DNA of 64,000 nucleotides from Myxococcota bacterium (GCA_028284955.1 JANQQS010000080.1:17771-81770); one strand, 5' to 3'; positions 18,434 through 27,886 are shown, numbered from the stretch's first letter. Program-made: numbers and translations. Notes: generated by a model not told the origin, from the letters alone.

Positions 18434-19117
18434 CTATCGCTCCGGGCCGAGCAAGGCCGGACAGGGCTGCCCTTCACTGGCTCGGGGCAGCGTGGTCCAA
18501 AGCATGGGCAGCATCGACTTGAACTCGCAACCTGGAACTTCGTACCCGCTTCCATTCGGATTGACGACGAAGCGAGCGTTCATGCGGTCGATCTGCACGT
18601 GGGTCGCGGGCAGTTGCGTTTCCTCGCTGGCCTCTCGGCCCTCGAAACTGCGGCTGGTCGAATTATTCTTCACCTCGACGTCAAACGACTGGTACGTCGT
18701 CGACCCTGTTCCGCCGTAGATATTCTCGCCACACTGGTACGAAGGCGTAAACTGGAGCACGCGACGTTCGAGTCTCCGTCGGCCGGCAGCGCCCGATGTG
18801 CCGTCGCCCATTTCGCTACGGCTCGCTCGCAGAGCGGAGTCTTTAACGTAGGTAAGGCTGATCAGGTTGCCGATCAGGAGCAGATCGACGCTGACCAGTC
18901 CGCTGTGCTCAGTCCCCATGTCGGTGGACCCGCTTTGACACTTTCCAATAACCCCCGGCGGCCATTCTGGATCAGCAAGCACCGTACCCGATCCGTGGTT
19001 GCGCGAGTTCACCTTGGAGTCGAGCTCTCCGTTGCCCCTCGCATCCGCGCTGCACGCGAGCAACGCCGTGCCCCACACCAGCGGACGTACGTATCGAAGC
19101 CATTGCGTGCACAACAT
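18434..19117 (-). CDS. Orphan lipoprotein, function unknown
   Basis: A 227-residue protein with a short signal peptide ending TALLAC (Cys at about 22) and a mature start Cys-Ser-Ala-Asp. The mature portion is polar, with Cys in GKCQSG, YQCGEN, PGCEFK and QPCPAL. No family recognised. The ATG at 19117 follows AGGAGAAG. Immediately beyond the ribosome site is a 13-bp core repeated twice (19130-19161). It lies downstream of the 19221-19925 lipoprotein on the same strand, so the two could be co-transcribed. Confidence 0.65.
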   Translation of the reverse strand: MLCTQWLRYVRPLVWGTALLACSADARGNGELDSKVNSRNHGSGTVLADPEWPPGVIGKCQSGSTDMGTEHSGLVSVDLLLIGNLISLTYVKDSALRASRSEMGDGTSGAAGRRRLERRVLQFTPSYQCGENIYGGTGSTTYQSFDVEVKNNSTSRSFEGREASEETQLPATHVQIDRMNARFVVNPNGSGYEVPGCEFKSMLPMLWTTLPRASEGQPCPALLGPER

Positions 19118-19129
19118 CGCACTTCTCCT

Positions 19130-19161
19130 GAGACTGCATCTCGATGCCGAGACTGCATCTC
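19130..19161. repeat. Tandem 13-bp core repeat, 2 units
   Basis: GAGACTGCATCTC occurs at 19130-19142 and 19149-19161 with a 19-bp period, immediately upstream of the ribosome site of the 18434-19117 lipoprotein. Same placement as the array at 8641. Confidence 0.8.
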
Positions 19162-19220
19162 AAAGAATCGATGCAAAATCGTAGCCAACTCGCGCGCGCG
19201 GCCGCTCGTCAACGCCTGCT

Positions 19221-19925
19221 CTACTGGGACGAAACGTTTCCGCCGATGCCTGCCGCGCCGCCCGGTCCCAGCTGTTCACCCTCAAACTGCAGCGGATGGG
19301 AATTGCGTTCGATGTTCAAAAGATAGTCTGCTTGAAGGACATAACTTTGGCCGTGCAGCTTGAGCCGGTATGGGATCGACAGCGAGTACGACCAATCGTT
19401 CGATGCTGTTTTTCGGCGTGTGACGGTCATAGGACCGCTGATCTCGCCTTGTCCCTGCGCCACATCGTGGTCAGAAGCGATGGCCAGATGTGCTAACTTA
19501 GTCGTCCGCAGCGTGAACTGCTCCCCGCCTTGGATCTTGCTTAGGATCCCTCGCGACACATTTGAGCGTTCGAATGTCCAAGAAAAACCACCGCGACGTT
19601 GCGCTCCAGCGATCTTTATATAGGGATTCGCGGGGTTGAATTTGCTTTTGCCGGAGAAGTGCCAAACGCTGTTCTGCGGCGCTCTTTTCATCGTGAACGC
19701 CCCGCCGTAGCCCGCCACGATCTCCTCTTTCTCGTGGTATATCCTCCAAGAGAGAATCGTCACGGCGACTTGTGAGCTCTTCGTCTCACTCATTTCGGGC
19801 GGCGACACCTCCGCGACGCACGCGGAAAGCGCCAGCAAACCGAGCGTCAATCCCGCGCGAATCTTCCGCCCGTGACGGCACCGGCTTCCTCCGCCCCTGA
19901 GGACGATTGTCGACACCAAGGCCAT
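19221..19925 (-). CDS. Orphan lipoprotein, function unknown
   Basis: A 234-residue lipoprotein: basic N-terminus, hydrophobic segment, lipobox LALSAC at about 36, mature start Cys-Val-Ala-Glu. The mature part is rich in beta-prone and polar residues and has almost no further Cys. No family recognised. ATG at 19925. It follows trxB on the same strand, 76 bp after that gene's stop, but nothing suggests a shared function. Confidence 0.65.
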   Translation of the reverse strand: MALVSTIVLRGGGSRCRHGRKIRAGLTLGLLALSACVAEVSPPEMSETKSSQVAVTILSWRIYHEKEEIVAGYGGAFTMKRAPQNSVWHFSGKSKFNPANPYIKIAGAQRRGGFSWTFERSNVSRGILSKIQGGEQFTLRTTKLAHLAIASDHDVAQGQGEISGPMTVTRRKTASNDWSYSLSIPYRLKLHGQSYVLQADYLLNIERNSHPLQFEGEQLGPGGAAGIGGNVSSQ

Positions 19926-20001
19926 GCGCCCCTCATTGACGCAAAATCAAGGCCAACAGGAACGACCACAACATCTCGAACCATCCCCGCAATTAGACTG
20001 A

Positions 20002-20964
20002 CTACGCACTTGCCAGGAAGTGTTCGACTTCGAGCGCGGCCATGCATCCAGTACCGGCGGCGGTAATGGCCTGGCGCCATTTTTTGTCTTGCACGTCGCC
20101 GGCCGCGAATACTCCGGACACGCTGGTGGCCGTGGAGTCGGGCTTCGTGATCACGTAGCCGTCGTCGTCGGTCTCGAGCTGCCCGTTCAAGAACGAGGTG
20201 TTGGGCAGGTGACCGATCGCGAAAAATAATCCCGTCGCTTCGATTTCTCTCTCGGTGTTGCTCTTGAGATCTTTGACGCGTACGCGCTCGAGCCCATCGC
20301 CGCCGAGCGCTTCCGTCACCACATGCGACCAAAGAAACTCAATCTTGGGATTGTCCATGGCCCGTTGCTGCATGATCTTTGACGCGCGCAGTTCGTCGCG
20401 ACGGTGCACGATGTACACCTTGGAACCGTACTTGGTGAGAAACGTCGCCTCCTCCATGGCCGAATCGCCGCCGCCGATCACCACCAAGGGTTGATTTCGG
20501 AATGCGGGGAGCGCTCCGTCGCACACCGCGCACGCGGACACGCCCCGCTGCCAAAGCTCGCCATCGCGCGCACCCGATATATCGAGTCGCTTGGCGGTCG
20601 CGCCGGTCGCAATGATGAGCGTCTCCGCGGTTCCCTCCTGGCTGTCGCTGCGGTAGGTAAAAGGTCGCTTCGACAGGTCGACTTCGGTGATCGTTTCGGT
20701 GTGGATTTCGGTTCCAAAGCGGACCGACTGGGCGCGGAATGCGTCGGTCAAATCGGGCCCGGTGACCCCTTCGGGGAATCCTGGGAAGTTTTCAACGTCG
20801 GTGGTGGTCGTGAGCTGGCCTCCGGCCGCTACGCCTCCGGCCATGAACCCTTCAAAGAGCACGGGCTTGAGCTCGGCTCGGGCTGCATAAATAGCGGCTG
20901 TATGCGCGGCGGGGCCGCTGCCTACAATCACCACTCGATGATTCTCCACACGTTGCGCAGACAT
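20002..20964 (-). CDS. trxB: Thioredoxin reductase TrxB
   Basis: NADPH-dependent FAD flavoenzyme reducing thioredoxin, 320 residues. FAD-binding [16 protein letters not shown] at the N-terminus, redox CAVCDG near 138, NADPH-binding [13 protein letters not shown], and the C-terminal FAD contact [21 protein letters not shown] (in part) are all present. I chose ATG 20964 ([17 protein letters not shown]), preceded by GAGGAGA at good spacing; the frame is open 37 codons further upstream. Functional partner of Tpx (8884-9381) by family knowledge. Divergent from mazG, 190 bp apart. Confidence 0.96.
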   Translation of the reverse strand: MSAQRVENHRVVIVGSGPAAHTAAIYAARAELKPVLFEGFMAGGVAAGGQLTTTTDVENFPGFPEGVTGPDLTDAFRAQSVRFGTEIHTETITEVDLSKRPFTYRSDSQEGTAETLIIATGATAKRLDISGARDGELWQRGVSACAVCDGALPAFRNQPLVVIGGGDSAMEEATFLTKYGSKVYIVHRRDELRASKIMQQRAMDNPKIEFLWSHVVTEALGGDGLERVRVKDLKSNTEREIEATGLFFAIGHLPNTSFLNGQLETDDDGYVITKPDSTATSVSGVFAAGDVQDKKWRQAITAAGTGCMAALEVEHFLASA

Positions 20965-21154
20965 AAGTCTCCTCGCTTGTTCCAGCCAGTCGATGAGCGT
21001 CGCGTCGACAACCGTCGGGCCGACCCACGCCTCGAAACCCAGCATGTCTCTGAGGCCGGAAGGTGTCGCATGCAAGGCGGTCGCTGTCGACCATTGGCCG
21101 ATCGACGGGGCTTTGCCACCTCACAGGCAAGCGGGTACAAGCAGCGAGCGAACC

Positions 21155-21973
21155 ATGGACGAACAAGGCACCACGCTCCCCAAACTTGTCGGCATCATGC
21201 GGCAGCTGCTCGGCCCCGAAGGCTGTCCTTGGGACCGAAAACAGACGCTCGAATCGCTGCGGCCCTACGTCATCGAAGAAGCCTTCGAGGTGGTCGACGC
21301 CATCGACCAGGGAGAACCCGAAGCCCTGCGAGAAGAGCTTGGCGATCTCTTACTCCAGGTGGTCTTTCAGGCCGAGCTCGCGCGAAGCAAAGGTTGGTTC
21401 GGAGCCGACGGAGTGATCGACGCAATTTGCGAAAAACTCGTTCGGCGCCACCCGTGGGTGTTTGGAAACGAACCCGTAGAAAACGCCGACGACGCGATGA
21501 ACCAATGGGAACGCATCAAAGCTGAAGAAAAACGTCTCCGCGCCGAGCGCGGCCTCGCCCCCAAACCAACCGGCGCCCTCTCCGGCGTGCCGGTGGCGCT
21601 TCCCGCGCTTCTGCGTGCGATGCGCGTCGGGGAAAAAGCCAGCGCGGCAGGGTTTGATTGGCTCGATGCGCAAGGCCCACGAGAAAAAGTCGACGAAGAA
21701 CTGCGCGAGCTCGACGAAGCCGTGCGCAACGGAGACAAAGCCCATCAACAAGACGAACTCGGAGACGTCCTCTTCGCGCTGGCAAACTTCGCCCGCAAAC
21801 AAGGGCTCGACGCTGAAGCCGCGCTCCGCGGCACGCTCGACAGATTCTCCAGGCGCTTTCGGCATGTCGAAGAACAAGCCGAGACAGCCGGGCGTTCGCT
21901 CAAAAATATGAGCCAAGACGAACTGGACGAGCTTTGGAACCAAGCCAAACGGTCGGTGCGCGAGAGCGTCTAA
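21155..21973 (+). CDS. mazG: Nucleoside triphosphate pyrophosphohydrolase MazG
   Basis: Removes pyrophosphate from (d)NTPs and limits misincorporation. The 272-residue product has two MazG halves: N-terminal GPEGCPWDRKQTLESLRPY and EEAFEVVDAI...REELGDLLLQV, then C-terminal VDEELRELDEAV...QDELGDVLFALANFARK. The EExxE and ELGD metal-binding helices occur in both. Start ATG 21155 gives MDEQGTTLPKLVGIMRQL, the normal N-terminus; the open frame upstream is uninformative. The stretch 21974-22044 holds no gene. Confidence 0.95.
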   Translation: MDEQGTTLPKLVGIMRQLLGPEGCPWDRKQTLESLRPYVIEEAFEVVDAIDQGEPEALREELGDLLLQVVFQAELARSKGWFGADGVIDAICEKLVRRHPWVFGNEPVENADDAMNQWERIKAEEKRLRAERGLAPKPTGALSGVPVALPALLRAMRVGEKASAAGFDWLDAQGPREKVDEELRELDEAVRNGDKAHQQDELGDVLFALANFARKQGLDAEAALRGTLDRFSRRFRHVEEQAETAGRSLKNMSQDELDELWNQAKRSVRESV

Positions 21974-22044
21974 AGCAGCAACTGAAACGACCTGCCGCGT
22001 CAGTCGCGAGCGCCTTGCCTGCAATGACGCAACGAGCAGCGCAG

Positions 22045-22608
22045 CTATAACTCCGAGTTCGAAACGTATGTCGGTCCACGCTCGCATCGGATTCCGATAA
22101 ACCACGATGCGAAATGCTTTTTTTCGTCCCATGAATTCTTTATTGGATTCCAAACGACAACGGATCGGTTAACTGTCCCGTGGAGTGGGATGTACGAATT
22201 TGCGCTTCCGTTAATTTTGGCACGGCAAAATTTGTTGGCGGAGATCCGTTCCGCCGCGGTATCGCAAGTCACATCGCCTTCAAACCCACCCTTCTTCGTG
22301 ACACACGGCGCAACCAGTTTTCCGCTGATCCGCAGACGTGGCGGGTTCGCCAGTGTGGGCCACCAGCGGCGAATATTCTCCACTTCATTGGACGAGAAAC
22401 CATATTGAACGACCTGCCCCGTCTGCTTCGCGGTCTCACCGCTAGACTCGTCGCCCGAAACACCCGCGACGCAACCGAATGCGACGGTGCACAGCACCAA
22501 TGTTCCGAGCGATGCGAGCACGCGCGCCACACCAACCATGGAACGCTCCATAGCTTGCCTGCGAACACAACGTCTATTCGCCACCGATATGTCTTCCGAA
22601 ATCGTCAT
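22045..22608 (-). CDS. Orphan lipoprotein, function unknown
   Basis: At most 187 residues. A hydrophobic segment ends TVAFGC at about 46, with a mature start Cys-Val-Ala-Gly. The long N-terminus makes internal starts at 22551 (MERSMVG) or 22542 equally plausible. Six Cys in the mature part (APCVTK, VTCDTA, KFCRAK, IRCERG among them) suggest disulphides. No family recognised. The upstream side is the second hexamer array. Confidence 0.6.
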   Translation of the reverse strand: MTISEDISVANRRCVRRQAMERSMVGVARVLASLGTLVLCTVAFGCVAGVSGDESSGETAKQTGQVVQYGFSSNEVENIRRWWPTLANPPRLRISGKLVAPCVTKKGGFEGDVTCDTAAERISANKFCRAKINGSANSYIPLHGTVNRSVVVWNPIKNSWDEKKHFASWFIGIRCERGPTYVSNSEL

Positions 22609-22659
22609 GCTTTCGCATATCTAACACACGCGACCTTTTCCCGACCACCGACCCAATGG

Positions 22660-22985
22660 CACGGGATCGGAAAGCCCGCGCCGCTGCCGAAACCGATCCA
22701 AAACCGATCCTGATTCGGACGCCGATTCAGACGCCGAAACCGATCCAGACGCCGAAACCGATCCCGCAACCGAACCTGACACCTGATCCCGGTGCTGAAC
22801 CTGTTCCCGATCCCGTACCAGTTTCGGGTGCTGGTTCAGGATCGGTGTCGGGAACCGGATCGGGATCAGGTTCAGCCTTGGTTCAGCCTCGGGATCAGTG
22901 TCAGGTTCGGGTACGGCAGCGGTTACCGCATCAGCCTCGGTTTCTGCGTCCGTCTCAGCTTCTGTTTCTGCGTCCGGATCTCCTG
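22660..22985. repeat. Degenerate hexanucleotide array 2
   Basis: About 325 bp of hexamers related to array 1. Read on the minus strand, it begins inside the last codons of the DUF2330 gene with GACGCAGAAACAGAAGC-type units (Asp-Ala-Glu-Thr-Glu), passes through CCNGAN units, and ends with TCGGNN units coding Ser-Gly/Ala. The two halves are roughly inverted copies, so a long imperfect hairpin is possible around 22790-22880. Confidence 0.85.
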
Positions 22986-24640
22986 CGGGCAAGCCACAGG
23001 CCCATGCCCATCAAACAGAGCAGGCTTTCGAAGAGTTTGTGACGAGGCACGACGCGTACTGCGCATCCGCTGCCGCCCGACATGCCGCCGCCAGCGCCCG
23101 TTGCTGTCACGAACGTCGATCCTTCGACCGGCGGCAAGTTGGGAAACGGGGGAATGTCATCGCCAACTTCTTCGCACGTCACGCGGTTGATAGGATTGCC
23201 GTCGCTTCCGTTGTCGGTGCGGGCCACCGCGCCGTACCCAGCTTCGCACGCGCAGGTCGGGTTGCCATTGATGGTCAAGCACTCTCCATGCTCGCCGCAG
23301 TCGAAATCCGTGCATCCGTCAGGGAAATCAGGGCCCGTCGCTTCGCCGGCCGCGGCCGACATGAAGTTGAGGGCGACCGGCTCGCAGTAGAGGCTGAGCT
23401 GCCCATTGGCGGTGGTGGTGGGGCGCGCAGTGGTATCCGCCGCACACACGCACGCGTCTTGATCGCCCTCCAACGTTTTCACGCACACGCCGTTGCGGCC
23501 GCAATAAGTGAACACGCATGGCTCCGGCGGTTGCTCGCACGAGTTCGGGTCGATGTCGGGGTCATCAATATTGTGAATGTTGTCCACTTCGCTTTGGTCT
23601 TCAGCCACCGCGAACATCGGATCTCGGCTCATCTCTTCGGCGCTTACGCGAGTATATAGGCGCGTGACATAGTCATACTGGCGCAATAAGTTGAGCACTG
23701 CTTCGTTCGCTTCCATCGCGTCGTCGTTGTTCGGCGGGACGAACTGGTTTTCGAACATCTGAATCAGCTCTGCGCTCGGCTTCGCATACTCGGTCACAAA
23801 CGCGTGCCCGCCGACCTTGTCGACTTCACGAGAGACCACGGTCAGGTAGTTGTTGCGGAACCCAAACGAATCGAACTCGATGAGCTCGTCGGGAATCTTG
23901 AGGTCTTCGAAGTTTTCCGGGGCGTACCGTCGGTCGGCAAGAATCCAAGCCTTGACGCCCATCTCCGGTTGCGCGGCCACCGTGGTGAGCCGGATCGGAA
24001 TCATCGGCTTTTCGGATTGGTAGGTCATCTGAATGGGTTCGATATCGTCGACATCGGAATCGGGAAGCAGCTTCATCGCCAAGAACTTCATGCCCTCGCG
24101 AACGTAGGGCTCAATGAACGGCACCATCGAATCGGCGATGCGGTATTCATTGTCCTGTAGCCACGACACAAGCTCTTCGGCGGATTCGCCTTCCAGCGTC
24201 ACCGTGTCAAACGGGCCGACCGCCTCGCGCGCGATCACCGTCACGCCGCTGCCGCCATTTGAACTATCCTCAGACGCGCTCGCGACACGCAAGAAGCACT
24301 GATTGTTTTGGTATTGCGGCTCGGTGGCTAAGTCGAGGCCTTGCATCGCGAGCTGAGGAAAGCCCACGTCGAGATCAGGGCGACTCGGTACTGGCACAAT
24401 CCACGCAAAGTTGTCTCGGTCGCCGGCGTAAGTGATTTGCACGTATGCCGTGATGGTCCCATCCCCGTTCACCGTGAAGATGATCCGTTCGGCCGTTTGG
24501 TCGACGGGGGTACGCGAGCAGAAGAACCCGCCGCACGCTTCGGCGGCCTTTGGCCAAATCATCATCGCACTCGCCGCGCACGCGAGTCCCGCCAAGAACG
24601 CTTTCGCCCCCAAACCCCGTATCACCCGATTCCGCACCAT
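22955..24640 (-). CDS. DUF2330 surface protein with EGF-like region and MYXO-CTERM-like tail
   Basis: A 561-residue exported protein. A signal peptide (AFLAGLACAASAMMIWPKAAEA) precedes CGGFFCSRTPVDQTAERI, the hallmark start of DUF2330. The domain runs to about residue 330. Two EGF-like Cys-rich segments follow (CVFTYCGRNGVCVKT; DCGEHGECLTINGNPTCAC). The C-terminus has a Gly/Ser Cys motif (GGSGC), a hydrophobic span (LFESLLCLMGMGLWLA) and RRRSGRRNRS, which is the MYXO-CTERM layout of a sorted surface protein. ATG 24640 is backed by AGGAGG; the frame is open 29 codons upstream. The last codons and stop lie within hexamer array 2. Confidence 0.85.
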   Translation of the reverse strand: MVRNRVIRGLGAKAFLAGLACAASAMMIWPKAAEACGGFFCSRTPVDQTAERIIFTVNGDGTITAYVQITYAGDRDNFAWIVPVPSRPDLDVGFPQLAMQGLDLATEPQYQNNQCFLRVASASEDSSNGGSGVTVIAREAVGPFDTVTLEGESAEELVSWLQDNEYRIADSMVPFIEPYVREGMKFLAMKLLPDSDVDDIEPIQMTYQSEKPMIPIRLTTVAAQPEMGVKAWILADRRYAPENFEDLKIPDELIEFDSFGFRNNYLTVVSREVDKVGGHAFVTEYAKPSAELIQMFENQFVPPNNDDAMEANEAVLNLLRQYDYVTRLYTRVSAEEMSRDPMFAVAEDQSEVDNIHNIDDPDIDPNSCEQPPEPCVFTYCGRNGVCVKTLEGDQDACVCAADTTARPTTTANGQLSLYCEPVALNFMSAAAGEATGPDFPDGCTDFDCGEHGECLTINGNPTCACEAGYGAVARTDNGSDGNPINRVTCEEVGDDIPPFPNLPPVEGSTFVTATGAGGGMSGGSGCAVRVVPRHKLFESLLCLMGMGLWLARRRSGRRNRS

Positions 24641-24813
24641 GTCCCGTCCTCCTGGTCGCACCTTGGCTGACCGCGTACGCCGCAAACCGTACATGCAGAC
24701 CGCCCTATGTTCCAAGATGCATACCAAACTCAGCTTCCTCCACCGATTCGAGAAAACCCTATTATTTTATACACCTAAACAGTGGCCGAACACCTCTGAT
24801 CACAATCATGTCA

Positions 24814-25617
24814 TCACTTCTGCGTGCCAGGCTGTGCCATGCCGAGGTCGCGTCCCCCCAACTTCTCGCTCAATCTACGCAGACGCTCGATTCGTTTTGT
24901 GGTCAGCGGATGGGTCGATGCCCATGCGAGCGCGCGTCCGGCTTCGCTCTCCATCGCCGACATCGATTCGAAAAAATCGAGCGTTCCCGTTGTTGTTCCG
25001 TACACCTTGTGGACCAAGCGCAAACCAAACTCGTCGGCGCGAAACTCTGCCGCTTGCGAGTACTGCCGGTCCGCAAGGAGCGCTGCGGTTTCGAACACCG
25101 AGACCCCCGAGCGACCGAACATCAAACTCAGCGCGGTATGCTGCAACAGCGCCCGCCCCATCGCTCGCAGTGCGTCGCGATGCGCGTGATGCCCGAGTTC
25201 GTGCGCCAACACCATCGCAAGCCCCATGTCGCTTTTGGCGGCATCTCGCAATCCCGCGGTGATCCCGATGCCGCCACCAGGCAGCGCAAACGCGTTGGGA
25301 AGGGGCTCGTCCAGGTAGAACAGCCGATACGGCAAATCGCGTAGTCCCGGGCCTGTACGAAGCCGCTCTAGGATCGCGCGGGCGCGCTGAACGTCCTCGT
25401 TGTTCTTAGGGGGCGAACCAAGATCCACCTGAAACCATTCTGCCTCTTTTTGATCCGAAATCCGAGCGGCGACCAAATCCGCAATCCATCCAAGAGACGC
25501 ATAGACCGCCACCGCCACACCCACGACAACACCAACCACCTTGAGCGTCGTGCGAGGCGAAGCTTGTCCGCGCGATGCGTCGGCGGTGTGCTCAAGCTCT
25601 TTGGGGACGTACTTCAT
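24814..25617 (-). CDS. M48-family zinc metalloprotease
   Basis: A 267-residue protein with one N-terminal membrane span (TTLKVVGVVVGVAVAVYASL, about 23-42) and a periplasmic or cytosolic peptidase domain. The zinc site VLAHELGHHAHRD is at about 135, and the third ligand Glu lies in AAEFRADEFGL. NAFALPGGGIGITAGL upstream of HEXXH is typical of M48 (HtpX/BepA-like) enzymes. There are no TPRs, unlike BepA. Probable envelope quality-control role. It lies downstream of the YbjQ-like pair on the same strand, 37 bp away. Confidence 0.92.
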   Translation of the reverse strand: MKYVPKELEHTADASRGQASPRTTLKVVGVVVGVAVAVYASLGWIADLVAARISDQKEAEWFQVDLGSPPKNNEDVQRARAILERLRTGPGLRDLPYRLFYLDEPLPNAFALPGGGIGITAGLRDAAKSDMGLAMVLAHELGHHAHRDALRAMGRALLQHTALSLMFGRSGVSVFETAALLADRQYSQAAEFRADEFGLRLVHKVYGTTTGTLDFFESMSAMESEAGRALAWASTHPLTTKRIERLRRLSEKLGGRDLGMAQPGTQK

Positions 25618-25654
25618 CGGCCAGCCCCATCAAGAACGAGTGCGGCAGCTCAAA

Positions 25655-26140
25655 CTATTCGGATGCGACACTCGGCCCTGCAAACTTGAGCGCGGTCGCA
25701 TACGCCAGCACCTCGACGGTGCCGATAGCGTCTCGCCCTGACGCGTTCGAAATGGAGGAGGTAACCAGCCGCGTGTTCACGTAAGAATCCGCGTCGGGCT
25801 GAGATTCTTTCATGCGTAGCAGCGCTTCTCGGCGCGCGCGGTCAATAAGCGATGCGTAGGAATGAATCTCGCCGCCGAACAGCATGGTGAATACGCTGAC
25901 AAAGCGCTTAAAGTGATCGATGGACACAACCACCGAGCCTACTGCCATCGTCGACTCCCGCACCATCATGCTCGAGTCCCACTGCTTCGAGGTCAGTGCA
26001 GGTTTATGCAAAAAACGCCGCTCGCGCTCTTTGATCGACGCGTAATGCTTCTTCTCCGTCTGGGAGCCGACATACCAGCCGGCAGCGATTAACAAGATCG
26101 GCAGCCCCAGCTGGAGCCCGAAAATCAGAAAGTCGGCCAT
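25655..26140 (-). CDS. Membrane-anchored YbjQ-like (UPF0145) protein
   Basis: A 161-residue protein with an N-terminal membrane span (FLIFGLQLGLPILLIAAGWYV) and a UPF0145/YbjQ-like domain. The family features are GGEIHSYASLIDRARREAL, many small residues, and VEVLAYATALKF at the end. Its start codon overlaps the stop of the soluble YbjQ gene (ATGA), so the two are translationally coupled and may form a mixed oligomer. YbjQ proteins form ring-like pentamers; their function is not established. Confidence 0.8.
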   Translation of the reverse strand: MADFLIFGLQLGLPILLIAAGWYVGSQTEKKHYASIKERERRFLHKPALTSKQWDSSMMVRESTMAVGSVVVSIDHFKRFVSVFTMLFGGEIHSYASLIDRARREALLRMKESQPDADSYVNTRLVTSSISNASGRDAIGTVEVLAYATALKFAGPSVASE

Positions 26141-26457
26141 CAGTTCTGCACCAGTACCGCCGTACCGTACGCCAAGATCTCGGATGCCCCCTGCGCGACC
26201 GACGAGGTTGTAAATCGTACATTGATGATCGCGTTCGCGCCGAGCTCGGTGGCTTGCGCGACCATGCGCTGGGTCGCTTCCGCGCGGCTCTCCTGGAGGA
26301 GCTCGGTGTAGCCTTTGAGCTCGCCTCCGACGATATTCTTGAGCCCGGCGGCAAAGTCTCGCCCAAAATGCTTGGCGCGAATGGTGCTGCCTTGCACCAG
26401 ACCAAAGTGTTGCACGATCGTCGAACCAGGAATGCTATCGATATTCGTCAGAATCAC
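26140..26457 (-). CDS. YbjQ family (UPF0145) protein
   Basis: A 105-residue soluble protein of full family length. It shows MILTNIDSIPG at the start, GLVQGSTIRAKHFGRD, GGELKGYTELLQESRAEA, GANAIINVRF and the terminal EILAYGTAVLV. First gene of a coupled pair with the membrane-anchored paralogue. The UPF0145 domain is labelled heavy-metal-binding in some databases, without solid evidence of function. Confidence 0.93.
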   Translation of the reverse strand: MILTNIDSIPGSTIVQHFGLVQGSTIRAKHFGRDFAAGLKNIVGGELKGYTELLQESRAEATQRMVAQATELGANAIINVRFTTSSVAQGASEILAYGTAVLVQN

Positions 26458-26594
26458 GCCGCGTTACCCTCCCTGCAAGGTTCCTCGGCGAGGAAGCTTG
26501 CGAGGCTAGGTTACCAGATTGTCGGCTGCCGCGACAAAGTCGACCTCCCCGAACGTGACTTGCCGGGCGCGCGTTCTGTAGCGATAACCCAGAT

Positions 26595-27377
26595 GTGACC
26601 GAGCTCATCGAACCCAAGCACATCGCCCCCCTCGAACTGACCAACGAAGATCGCGTATTCGTGCTCACCGGCGCCGGGGTCAGCGCCGAAAGCGGCCTAC
26701 GCACCTTCCGCGATTCAGACGGTCTTTGGGAACAGCATCGGGTGGAGGATGTCGCAACGCCTGAAGCATGGGCGCGCGACCCAGAGCTCGTGTGGAGATT
26801 CTACAGCTTACGACGCGAGCAAGCCGCCAAAGCTGAACCCAACGCGGCGCACCATGCACTGGCGCAGCTCGAACAAAAGCTCGGCGAGCGCTTCTATCTG
26901 TGCACCCAAAACGTCGACGACCTGCACGAGCGCGCGGGCAACAAGCGCGTGCACCACATGCACGGCATGCTCTTTCTCAGTCGCTGCGAACAAGGCTCCA
27001 GCCAAAACGACGGCCTGCGATATCACTGCCCCTGCGGACGCGACGACCCCCAAGCCGACGCCAAGAGCTACCCCGACCTCGCGTCCGTACCGCGCTGCAC
27101 AGACGGAGGTCGTCTGCGTCCTCACATCTGTTGGTTCGGCGAAGTCCCCTTCGGCATGAACCAAATCATCGGCGAACTCAGCCGCTGCACCGTGTTCATC
27201 ACCATCGGCAGCTCCGGATCCGTATACCCCGCCGCCGGATTCGTGCGCCACGCCCGCGGCCTACCCCACAACCCCAAACGCATCTACATCGGCCCCGAAC
27301 CCCCAGACAACGCCCACGAGTTCAACCAAATCCTCCAAGGCCCCGCCACAGAAACACTACCGCGGCTCGTGGGCTAG
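26595..27377 (+). CDS. cobB: NAD-dependent deacylase, class III-type sirtuin
   Basis: A 260-residue Sir2 protein. NAD-binding and catalytic motifs: GAGVSAESGLRTFRD, TQNVDDLHERAG, HHMHG with the catalytic His, and four zinc-ligand Cys (SRCEQG, CPCG, PRCTDG). The helix WRFYSLRREQA carries the Tyr-x-x-Arg pair that in SIRT5/CobB recognises acidic acyl groups, so desuccinylation/demalonylation is expected as well as deacetylation. GTG start at 26595. The zinc module holds a rather long insert. Stands alone between the YbjQ pair and a non-coding structured stretch. Confidence 0.93.
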   Translation: MTELIEPKHIAPLELTNEDRVFVLTGAGVSAESGLRTFRDSDGLWEQHRVEDVATPEAWARDPELVWRFYSLRREQAAKAEPNAAHHALAQLEQKLGERFYLCTQNVDDLHERAGNKRVHHMHGMLFLSRCEQGSSQNDGLRYHCPCGRDDPQADAKSYPDLASVPRCTDGGRLRPHICWFGEVPFGMNQIIGELSRCTVFITIGSSGSVYPAAGFVRHARGLPHNPKRIYIGPEPPDNAHEFNQILQGPATETLPRLVG

Positions 27378-27648
27378 AGCGCTGATCTTTTGGCCTGATT
27401 GCGGCTGGACTAGGGTCCTTCGGACCCGTACTGCGTCTAGACCTGTGCAGCTCCACGGACTTCGTCCGCTCCGCCTTGCACAGCTCCAGTCGCAACAACC
27501 TCCTCGCTCTCTCCCTGCGAAAGGCTCGGAGCCTTCCTCAGTCGTTCGTTGTGGGGGCGCTCGCAATCAGACTCAAAATCTCAGCACTCTATGAGACGCG
27601 GCTTAGCCTTTTCGACCAGCGTGAAGGCATGCCGCGAACTCTCCGGTA

Positions 27649-27859
27649 ACCAGGTCACGTGCATCCCGGCGGGGGAGCTTGGGAGACTGTGTTGTTCGGA
27701 GGGTTTGAGGCAAACCCTCCGAACACGCGGGTACGACCCGCGCCGGGCCCCCTCCCGACTCCGGCCGCTGTCGCGACCGCCCCATCGCTTCGCGGCGGGG
27801 CCCCAGCAGCACACGACTTACGCGACCAGGTCACGTGCGTCCTGGCGGGGGAGTTTGGG
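27649..27859. repeat. 35-bp direct repeat, two copies 176 bp apart
   Basis: Copies at 27649-27683 and 27825-27859 start ACCAGGTCACGTGC and end GGCGGGGGAG(C/T)TTGGG; 32 of 35 bases agree. They flank a strong hairpin. Confidence 0.85.
27694..27724. terminator. Strong hairpin, possible bidirectional terminator
   Basis: A perfect 14-bp stem, GTTCGGAGGGTTTG paired with CAAACCCTCCGAAC, around a 3-nt loop. There is no T-tract, so factor-independent termination is uncertain; it may be a mobile palindromic unit. Confidence 0.5.
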
Positions 27860-27886
27860 TGAATCGGCGGGGTCGTACCCCGACGA

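Noticed and set aside
22660..22985. Diversity-generating retroelement template/variable repeat
   Set aside because: No reverse transcriptase, no paired template repeat and no adenine-specific variation; simply low-complexity hexamers.
27600..27640. FTLVE type IV pilin-like motif on the minus strand
   Set aside because: The motif HAFTLVE ends within 10 codons, lacks the Gly before the cleavage site and has no hydrophobic helix after it.
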